Origin: Candidatus Latescibacterota bacterium
Lineage (GTDB): Bacteria; Latescibacterota; UBA2968; GCA-2709665
Reading direction: 5' to 3'
Length of the DNA: 43,844 nt
Assembly: GCA_012271065.1 (NCBI GenBank)
Contig: JAAXHE010000173.1
Coordinates: forward strand, 1-43,844
Under the pieces are notes generated by a model, which was not told where the DNA came from, did not search any database, and saw only the letters and a program-made list of their open reading frames with translations. Below, in pieces: positions 15,230 through 21,386 of this stretch. The stretch's first letter is position 1; each line of letters begins with the position of its first letter. A program made the translations under genes and the position numbers.

Positions 15230-16966
15230 TCAGGCGGTGAAGAAGGCGACGAAGGTCCAGCAGATCGCCGCCAGGCCGGCCGCGACGGACGCCTGCGGTA
15301 TCTGAGTCTTGACGTGGTCCATCAGGTCGCAACCGGTACACATGGAGCTGAGCACGGTGGTATCGGAGATCGGCGAGCACTGGTCGCCGTACACGCTGCC
15401 GTCCATGACCGCGGCAAAGCAGAGGGTCATGAACAGCTCGGGATGGGAGAGCCCGTGAGCCCCGGCCACGGCCCAGGCCAGCGGCATGGCCAGCGGGAAG
15501 GCCACCGCGTACGTGCCCCAGCTCGTCCCCGTGGAGAAGGCGATGACCATGGTCATGATCTGCAGCAGCACCGGCAGCAGGAAGTAGGGAATGGCCTCCC
15601 CGAGTTGCTCGACCAGAAAGATGCCGCCCCCCGTCTCCTTGTTTATCCCTCCGATGGTGATGGCGAGCAGGAGAATAACGGAGCCGAGCACCACCCCCTT
15701 GAGGCCGTCGTGGAATCCCGCCACGAGATCCTTCAGCGACATCCCCTTGGCCAGAGCCATCCCCGCGGCGAGCACCAGGGCCGTTCCGAAGGCCCACTGC
15801 ACGTTGGGTGAGCCGCTGACGATGAAGGTGCCGACGGCGATGCCGATGAGGGAAATCAGGGGAAGGAAGAACTCCATCACGTGCGGGGTATAGCCCTCGG
15901 GAACGTTGCTTCCCTGCAGCTCCTTCGCGCTCAGGGGGTTCGCTCCCTCGGCGTCTAGCTGGCCGGTCTCGCGGGAGCGCTCCATCGCCGCCTTGAGCCG
16001 CTTGCCGAGGAACAGGGGCCTCTCGATGCTGAGGAGAAAGGTGCCGAGCACGGCGAAGATCGCGTAGAAGCAGAACGGCACGCTCTGGAAGAAGAAGGCG
16101 ATGCGGTCCGTCTCGGTGGCGAGGAAGCCGACTCCGGAGACGAAGATGAAGGCCTGTACGTACCCGGGCCAGGCGTTGAAAGCGAGCTGGGAAGCGATCG
16201 GCGAGGCGGTCGAGTCGACGATATAGGCGAGCTCTTCGTGGCTGACCTTTTCTGTATCGGCGATCGGCTTGACCGTGGTGCCGACCAGCACGGTGCTGAC
16301 CGTGCCCCCCTGAAAGAAGATGACGCCCAGCATCCAGGAAACGAGCTTCGCGCTTCGGGGGCCGCGCACGAAGCGCTCCGTCATTAACTCGGCGAACGCC
16401 TGCGCGGCGCCCGTCCGGGACCAGATCCCCATCAGCCCGCCCAGCAGCCACAGGTAGAGCAGCAGGACGCCGGCGGAACTGGTCGTGGCCAGCGAGGGGA
16501 TCAGCACGTCGCCGGTGAAGTCGTAGCGGGTAAGCACCAGGGCGCCCGACAGGATACCGCCAATGAGTGAGGTAACCGGCTCCCGGGTGAGCCAGCACAG
16601 GAGCACGGCGACCACCGCGGGCAGCAGGGACCAGAAGCCCCAGTGGTGTTTGGCCAGCAGCTGATAATATAAGGTCCTTGGCTCACCCTCCTCCAGCCTG
16701 ACTACGGAGACAAACTCCTTCTTCACTTCCGGGGTCTCGCGCGAGCCTTCCATTCGCTCGGGGTTGAGCAGCGCCTCCTCGATGGGTACGGGGTGGAAAT
16801 AGGTCGGCTCTCCCCGATATATGTAGTAGAGATTTCCGTCTCTGTCGACGTGAGCATCGAGGGCGATTTGCTCGACGGTCCAGGTTGGGGCCACGTTGAC
16901 GCCGACGATCCACGATACGATCAGGGCGATGGCGAAGATGATGAACTTGCGTATACCTGCGCTCAT
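15230..16966 (-). CDS. nhaC: NhaC-family Na+/H+ antiporter
   Basis: A 578-residue membrane protein with about 12 hydrophobic segments after an N-terminal anchor at 8-25 and a soluble 25-110 region. The family pattern is clear: FFQGGTVSTVLVGTTVKPIAD, IVDSTASPIASQLAFNAWPGY and SPISDTTVLSS, which hold the conserved polar residues of NhaC-type ion exchangers. It swaps internal Na+ (or organic substrate in some relatives) for H+. The start ATG at 16966 has GGAG 6 bases before it. It is a single-gene unit convergent with the Phd antitoxin. The inverted repeat CGACCTCG/CGAGGTCG at 15169-15202 beyond its stop may end transcripts, though no U-tract follows. The soluble N-terminal insert is longer than usual. 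Confidence 0.88.
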   Translation of the reverse strand: MSAGIRKFIIFAIALIVSWIVGVNVAPTWTVEQIALDAHVDRDGNLYYIYRGEPTYFHPVPIEEALLNPERMEGSRETPEVKKEFVSVVRLEEGEPRTLYYQLLAKHHWGFWSLLPAVVAVLLCWLTREPVTSLIGGILSGALVLTRYDFTGDVLIPSLATTSSAGVLLLYLWLLGGLMGIWSRTGAAQAFAELMTERFVRGPRSAKLVSWMLGVIFFQGGTVSTVLVGTTVKPIADTEKVSHEELAYIVDSTASPIASQLAFNAWPGYVQAFIFVSGVGFLATETDRIAFFFQSVPFCFYAIFAVLGTFLLSIERPLFLGKRLKAAMERSRETGQLDAEGANPLSAKELQGSNVPEGYTPHVMEFFLPLISLIGIAVGTFIVSGSPNVQWAFGTALVLAAGMALAKGMSLKDLVAGFHDGLKGVVLGSVILLLAITIGGINKETGGGIFLVEQLGEAIPYFLLPVLLQIMTMVIAFSTGTSWGTYAVAFPLAMPLAWAVAGAHGLSHPELFMTLCFAAVMDGSVYGDQCSPISDTTVLSSMCTGCDLMDHVKTQIPQASVAAGLAAICWTFVAFFTA

Positions 16967-17231
16967 TTCATTCTCCGGATGAAAGATGTAGAGGGGACGA
17001 TTCGGAGGGATGCCGGACGGCTTCTCCTCTGTTCTGTACCCCTATTGTACCCTGATCTACAAAATACGCAAGTGAGCTTTCGGGTCTGTCCGGAAAAAGC
17101 TTTGGTTTGCTATCTGCGCGCAAATTACGATATTGTTTTCAAACATGGTATGGATTTCACACGAACGACAAAGAAGCCGACCGCCAACCCGAAGTTAGAC
17201 ATGACGTATCCATGAATCGAAAGGCTGTACC

Positions 17232-17546
17232 ATGTTGAACGAGTCAACTCTAAACGAAATTATACGGCGCATTGTCGAAGTCGCTCATCCTGAGAAGATA
17301 ATTCTCTTCGGATCCGCAGCGAGGGGCGACCTGAACCGACACAGTGACATTGATCTGCTCGTCGTAAAAGACGACAGCGATCCATGGACTCTTATTGGAG
17401 ACATCTACGGGAACCTGCGCGGCGTTGGCGTAGGCGTGGACGCGATCGTGGTCACCCCGGCGCAGGTGGAACGTTACAAGGACTGTCACGCGCTGGTGAT
17501 CAAGCCCGCACTTCAGGAGGGAAGGGTCATCTATGAAGCCGCCTGA
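17232..17546 (+). CDS. mntA: Minimal nucleotidyltransferase (MntA antitoxin type)
   Basis: A 104-residue MNT domain. The signature GSAARGDLNRHSDIDLLV gives G27-S28 and metal ligands D39 and D41, with the third carboxylate D70 in VGVDAIVV. In MntA-HepT modules this protein AMPylates the HEPN ribonuclease toxin and blocks it. The start ATG at 17232 has AAAGG about 8 bases upstream. Its stop overlaps the next gene by 14 bases, the standard mnt-hepT layout. Its toxin partner is broken here (17533-17847), leaving a probably intact antitoxin without a working target. Confidence 0.88.
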   Translation: MLNESTLNEIIRRIVEVAHPEKIILFGSAARGDLNRHSDIDLLVVKDDSDPWTLIGDIYGNLRGVGVGVDAIVVTPAQVERYKDCHALVIKPALQEGRVIYEAA

Positions 17547-17847
17547 ACGCTTCCCGCCGGACGACCCTCGGGAATGGTTGAACCGTGCGCGAAGCAATCT
17601 GGTTCGGGCCAGAAACCGAATTCACGGTGCCTATCTTGAGGATCTGTGTTTCGATGCTCAACAGGCGGCGGGCAAGGTCCTCATACGCAGAAAGGATGGC
17701 AGGACCTACGCCCTTGTACCGGAACGGCCGGCCACGTCGCCGCTGGACGTTCCTTCGATTCAGGCCCACGTCTCGACCCGGGAAATCGTCACGCTAATCA
17801 GAGACCAGAGACGAAGGATCAGAGGGCGGGGACGACGAACGGAATAG
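17533..17847 (+). CDS. Chimeric protein: N-terminal HEPN (HepT) fragment joined to a Phd antitoxin C-terminus
   Basis: 104 residues. Residues 1-46 are the start of a HEPN protein, with the typical DPREWLNRARSNLVRAR and LEDLCFDAQQAA. Residues 47-104 abruptly become the C-terminal 58 residues of the Phd antitoxin encoded at 14909-15154 (50 of 58 identical). The HEPN catalytic RX4-6H motif, which lies further on in normal proteins, is gone. The join falls at a stretch (GGCGGGCAAGG) similar in both parents, which points to recombination at microhomology. AGGAGGG lies upstream of the ATG, so it may well be translated. The product cannot be a HEPN ribonuclease, but it carries the segment that normally binds a toxin. 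It is annotated as an open chimeric gene; it may equally be a pseudogene. Confidence 0.85.
   Translation: MKPPERFPPDDPREWLNRARSNLVRARNRIHGAYLEDLCFDAQQAAGKVLIRRKDGRTYALVPERPATSPLDVPSIQAHVSTREIVTLIRDQRRRIRGRGRRTE
17674..17847 (+). repeat. Copy B of the duplicated Phd C-terminal segment
   Basis: Partner of 14979-15154, lying in the same orientation about 2.7 kb away. Similarity extends about 40 bases beyond the stop codon, to roughly 17888. Confidence 0.85.
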
Positions 17848-17912
17848 CAGTTTATCGGGCGAGAAATGGCCGAGATGACCGACGCGTTTCGCCGATAGTC
17901 ACAGCAAAGCAT

Positions 17913-17939
17913 GTCATTCTGAGCGGAGCGAAGAATCTC
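17913..17939 (+). repeat. Dispersed intergenic repeat of the GTCATTCTGAGC...GAAGAATCTC type
   Basis: The 27-base string begins GTCATTCTGAGC and ends GAAGAATCTC. This motif recurs in intergenic DNA of many bacterial genomes (recognised from memory; origin unclear). Only one copy is in the window. Confidence 0.55.
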
Positions 17940-17961
17940 CCGTCTTCGCGGTTGACCCTGA

Positions 17962-18189
17962 CGAAAGCGGGCAATAAACGCATTTGCGCGGACACATCCT
18001 CGGCCTTCCGGCGTCGTTCTTGAAAATGAATCGTATCCGCCAGGACATTCGTCGGCGCTGTACCGGCAATGCGCGATCCCAAAAGACTTTGTAAAGTTGA
18101 CTCTTCAGGGCGTTTCGATATATTCGGGCAAGGACGCTACCCCCGCTGACAGGACAATAGCGTCGGAGACACGTGTGTTTCGGTTCTGA
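17962..18189 (+). pseudogene. Start-less coding remnant, unknown family
   Basis: The frame ending at TGA 18187-18189 is open for about 75 codons back to 17962 without an ATG or GTG. The last 55 residues look like real protein, for example SYPPGHSSALYRQCAIPKD followed by FVKLTLQGVSIYSGKDATPA. There is no ribosome site, and a stop lies just before 17962. It reads as the C-terminal end of a gene whose front was lost, next to the dispersed repeat and the HEPN/Phd recombination site. I do not recognise the family. Confidence 0.4.
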
Positions 18190-18324
18190 TCGAGAATCGT
18201 CGGTTGACAATGCGGGCAGTTCGGGGAACTCGTTGCGTATTTGATTCCTACCCTTTCCTCTGACCGTGGCGAATCCGATCGAAGATGTCCTTACCGAATT
18301 TGGCTTAACGATTGTGAGTCGATA

Positions 18325-18567
18325 ATGTCTCAAACTCGTCTCAGCATTTCTGAAGCGAAACGTTCGCTCGGCCGGCAGCTTCGAACCATCGACGGTTTTG
18401 TCGGCATTGGTGTCGGCGATGGCGACATCCGCGTCTACGTGGTGGACTCGACTGCGCCGGTTGCATCGCACTTCTGAGCGAACTTTGGCTACAGCTATTC
18501 CGGATACCCGGTTTCCCTTGTGCTTTCGCCCGGATTTCGCGCACAAGAAAAACGGCCACATCGTTGA
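18325..18567 (+). pseudogene. Small gene interrupted by an in-frame TGA, unknown family
   Basis: ATG at 18325 opens a 50-residue frame (MSQTRLSISEAKRSLGRQL, then GFVGIGVGDGDIRVYVV) that hits TGA at 18475-18477. The same frame continues with protein-like sequence, NFGYSYSGYPVSLVLSPGF, to a second TGA at 18565-18567. The two halves fit together as one compact alpha/beta protein of about 80 residues, so the first TGA looks like a nonsense mutation. The ribosome site is weak. No family name can be given. Confidence 0.45.
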
Positions 18568-19095
18568 TCCAGGGGTAGCGCCGAGTTACCGGAAATTCAA
18601 CCATCTGCGCCATAAGTGCGGTCAAACCGCCTCTGAAGAAGCCCCGCTCTGGTCAGGTCCTTCCATCCTCCCCGCTACACAGCCCCGCATGCCCTCCGCA
18701 CACGTAGTCCCGCTTTTCGGTCAGGCGCACCTCTCCAAATCTGAACCGTACGTCCCATCGGTTGAACGAAGGACGCTGGCCGTCACAGTCGCCGTTGAGT
18801 TTGAACTGTGAGAAACGGGATCACCTGAGGAGAGACACCAAAGGTGGGCTGGATACGATAACCTGAGACCGGGGTATCACCAGATACAATAAAGCCCACA
18901 GATCGTTTGCGATCCATGGGCTGTCGTGCCGAGTTCGGCGCGAGAACCGGGGTATATAGTTGAAATGACCTCTATCTGACGAGTTGTGCGACGTACCTGG
19001 CGGGAGATTGGGACAGGGATTTGTGGGGTTTAATTCGTATGGCGAATCATCGCAGGGCGGGGTTGCGAAGTTGCCGGCACGTGGGGTTCTTGTCT
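18568..19095. other. 528-base gap without a recognised gene
   Basis: Apart from the terminator-like hairpin at 18893-18922, I see only short frames without protein-like composition. The phrase ACCGGGGTAT occurs twice (near 18868 and 18947) on either side of that hairpin. Confidence 0.5.
18893..18922 (-). terminator. Rho-independent terminator-like hairpin downstream of the RES toxin gene
   Basis: AGCCCA pairs with TGGGCT around an inner GATCG/CGATC stem (18893-18922). Read on the minus strand it is followed by TTTATTGT. It lies about 175 bases after the RES gene stop and resembles the hairpin at 8387-8417 in its CCCA/TGGG stem and AATAAA flank. Confidence 0.65.
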
Positions 19096-19683
19096 TCAGA
19101 TCGATGTGATGTCGTAATCACTCAAAGTGTTTCCTAAGTCTGGGTGTTGATTCAACGGCGTATCTGAAACCGTGGCCAATTTAAGCATTATCGCCCGATC
19201 AAATATGGCGCAACAAACATGTCCCGTATATCTCGAGCTATAGAGAAATCCGTCGGCTTCATGAAGATGAGAATATACATCCTCGGACAATGAACGGCCT
19301 TCGTGATGGTTGGATTCGTGAACAACCTCTGGAGGAGCGCCAATCCAGATTGGTCCATCATCCTGGAGGTCCACGAGACGCAGATCTTGCGTGGACTTAA
19401 ACTCTACGACTTGGCTTAAAGCAAAGACAGATCGCGGGATTACGCGATGTGGTCGACGAATCAAGCTGTTGCGCACCACTGCCTCCCAGAGGCAGCACGA
19501 CACTGTTTCGGCGCCGTACAACACGGCGTAGTTCCCTGACGGATCGCTGAATCGGCTCGGTGAGGGAACGGCGTTAAGCGGATTGGCCGCGAAACGCCGG
19601 TGAATCACACGGAACATCTGCAGGATCCGGACGCTGCAAATCTGTGCACGAATGCGGCCAATAATAGGGAAGTAGCCCGCCAT
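19096..19683 (-). CDS. RES-domain toxin (NAD+-degrading type)
   Basis: A 195-residue RES-domain protein. The family landmarks are visible: an early Arg in MFRVIHRRFA, a second Arg in SRFSDPSGNYAVLY, and the glutamate in CLWEAVVRN, which together form the active-site R-E set with a later Ser. RES toxins of Xre-RES modules degrade cellular NAD+. Start: the sequence GTGATG offers GTG at 19686 or ATG at 19683; the antitoxin TGA overlaps both, so the genes are translationally coupled. It comes second in the operon, after the antitoxin, as usual. It appears intact. Confidence 0.85.
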   Translation of the reverse strand: MAGYFPIIGRIRAQICSVRILQMFRVIHRRFAANPLNAVPSPSRFSDPSGNYAVLYGAETVSCCLWEAVVRNSLIRRPHRVIPRSVFALSQVVEFKSTQDLRLVDLQDDGPIWIGAPPEVVHESNHHEGRSLSEDVYSHLHEADGFLYSSRYTGHVCCAIFDRAIMLKLATVSDTPLNQHPDLGNTLSDYDITSI

Positions 19684-19988
19684 CACGAAAAGTCACCTTG
19701 AAGGTACCCGGTCGCGGCAGCCTCGACTTGGTTGAGTTCACCCCTGTGAAGAAGGGCGAGCGGTTCCGCTCCGTCCAACGCATCGTTTGGCGTGGTCAAC
19801 CAATACAACGCTGCATCTTCGGCACCGAACATTTCAGAGATTCGATCAAACCCGCGTGGACGCGATTCGGCTTCCGTGGACTGCCGAGACTCGTCTCCCT
19901 CTTGTGCCGTCTCCGCACCGCTTTTGTCGGCTTCGTTTTCGACGCAACGATGCGCAGGCTTCGTAATAATAATGGATCGACGCGGCAT
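19683..19988 (-). CDS. Antitoxin of the Xre/MbcA/ParS (DUF2384) type
   Basis: 101 residues. The C-terminal third carries the DUF2384 pattern found in partners of RES toxins: YWLTTPNDALDGAEPLALL, then GELNQVEAAATGYL. The middle is a disordered acidic segment (residues 15-50). The N-terminal Xre helix-turn-helix of the usual 130-160-residue antitoxins is not evident. The ATG at 19988 has GGGAGG 7 bases upstream and is preferred over one at 20003. A near-consensus promoter lies upstream (20043-20072). Confidence 0.8.
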   Translation of the reverse strand: MPRRSIIITKPAHRCVENEADKSGAETAQEGDESRQSTEAESRPRGFDRISEMFGAEDAALYWLTTPNDALDGAEPLALLHRGELNQVEAAATGYLQGDFS

Positions 19989-20042
19989 CTTGAAACCTCC
20001 CAAGCATGAAGGCGATTTCTCATATCATCCTGATACACGGGA

Positions 20043-20072
20043 AATATAGCCCCATTGTGTGGCGGATGTCAA
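20043..20072 (-). promoter_or_regulatory. Near-consensus sigma70-type promoter of the RES toxin-antitoxin module
   Basis: On the minus strand TTGACA (20072-20067) and TATATT (20048-20043) are separated by 18 bases. The antitoxin ATG is 54 bases downstream of the -10 box. Confidence 0.75.
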
Positions 20073-20253
20073 TATCTGACGCTCCACCAACTGCGCATAA
20101 TGTTTTTCTAGTACAACTCGCCCCGGCGCCCGATTTGGAATTCGCCGATGTTCGTGGAGAATCACCGTTATTTCTGTGAATACACTTTCAAGATTTCTTC
20201 GTCTGAGAATCGAACGATGTCCTCTTCGCGGATAATGGGGTTAAAACCTATAC

Positions 20254-21000
20254 TCATACCGCTTCTCGAGGAACTCCATGGTATGTCAAAAATGACTCAT
20301 CGCACGGATATCGAAGCTTAACCTCTTCGGATGATCCATTCAACAACTTGAGATATGAAAGTATATTGTTGAGAGAAATGGAGATAAGCCGCAATCCCAT
20401 CGCCATACCCTCCGGATCCCAATTCAGTGAGTTAGTTTTGAGCCTGAAATGCGTTGAGTTTCTCCTGTCCTCCTCAATTCCGATCCCTTCGATTAAATAA
20501 AACGACGATCCGAATTCGCTGCTACCCAGAGAGGTCATTCGGTCCGCTGGCGCAGCCACACCGGGAGTACTCTCGGGTCCGACCATCAGATTAAAGCCGC
20601 CGGGATTGACGCGGAATCCATGTTTAAGACTGTTGTACTCTGCAATCAGATTTTTGTTTAGATAGTCACCGGCAAAACGATACCATAGTGTCGAGAACAA
20701 TCCCTGTATCTCTTTCTCATCCGCGAGATCAAACTGGTTAATTGAACCGGACAATTCCTCCATTGTAACAGATTGAACATTGAGTTTAGAACGAATCTTG
20801 TTTCGACGGTTGAAGATCGCGCATACCAGCTTTCTCAACTGGCCGATACTGTACTTTTGAAGCCAACCGACAACACAGTCCGGAGCTTGAATGCAGGCGC
20901 CGAGTAGTGCAAAAAGCGTTTCAAGCCCATGGCAATAGGCTATCCTTAAGGACGTCGCCGCATATTGTGACGTCTCCCCACGAAGAGCTTCACCGTTCAT
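20254..21000 (-). CDS. Uncharacterised protein with a YNSLKHGFR motif
   Basis: A 248-residue, mostly helical soluble protein with no signal peptide or membrane segment. I cannot name a family. Features: a helical N-terminal half with a Cys- and Leu-rich stretch (GLETLFALLGACIQAPDCVV), a central AEYNSLKHGFRVNPG, and a mixed C-terminal half. The ATG at 21000 lies 2 bases after the TAG of a small upstream frame and has no ribosome site of its own, so translation may depend on that frame. The codon use and AT content match the accessory region. Its neighbours are RES-type and type ISP-like genes, so a defence-related role is possible but unsupported. Confidence 0.55.
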   Translation of the reverse strand: MNGEALRGETSQYAATSLRIAYCHGLETLFALLGACIQAPDCVVGWLQKYSIGQLRKLVCAIFNRRNKIRSKLNVQSVTMEELSGSINQFDLADEKEIQGLFSTLWYRFAGDYLNKNLIAEYNSLKHGFRVNPGGFNLMVGPESTPGVAAPADRMTSLGSSEFGSSFYLIEGIGIEEDRRNSTHFRLKTNSLNWDPEGMAMGLRLISISLNNILSYLKLLNGSSEEVKLRYPCDESFLTYHGVPREAV

Positions 21001-21002
21001 AT

Positions 21003-21104
21003 CTACGATGTAGTCAGATCGGGGCAGAAGTCATCGCGCTCACGCCTCTCATTCCAACTCTCAGCACCTTCCAGTAACCATTCAATGTGTTTCCGAGTTG
21101 CCAA
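21003..21104 (-). pseudogene. N-terminal stub of a pentapeptide-repeat protein
   Basis: A TTG at 21104 with GGAG 5 bases upstream opens a 33-residue frame. Its sequence, ATRKHIEWLLEGAESWNER then RERDDFCPDL, matches my memory of the conserved lead-in of pentapeptide-repeat proteins (GVxxWNxRRxxxxFxPDLSGADL). The repeats that should follow are missing: the frame ends at TAG 21003-21005 and the unknown 248-residue gene begins 2 bases later. An earlier ATG at 21197 in the same frame adds 31 unconvincing residues. This looks like a truncated or replaced gene. Confidence 0.45.
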
Positions 21105-21386
21105 TGTTACTCCTGGCTGGAGGTCTCTACTGGAAGTGTTAAAATTGAACCATGCCGCTGGCTTATATACGAGCCGCGGGGATTGCCATCCCTGCATTTT
21201 TGATTAAAACAGATGGCACGCGGAAGTTGGGACACCCGTATGCGGCGGAGGGTTTTTTCGCAACGACCAACAGGCGCCAGATGTGGGCTACGTCGTTTCT
21301 AACTTTGTTTTCGTGCCTGCCAAGCCGGTGGTCGTGGGAAGTTATCCAGGACTCACGCTTATCATAACCCGCCCTTCGTCCCCGCC

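Noticed and set aside
15105..16598. Long minus-strand open frame (497 codons)
   Set aside because: It overlaps the NhaC gene in another frame, with an Arg/Gly/His-rich composition typical of GC-rich shadows.
18475..18477. Selenocysteine or general TGA recoding at the in-frame TGA
   Set aside because: Other genes here end in TGA at family-typical lengths, and nothing suggests a selenoprotein; a nonsense mutation is simpler.
17914..18561. Minus-strand open frame (215 codons) over the remnant zone
   Set aside because: Its composition is not protein-like, and the plus strand holds two recognisable remnants in the same place.
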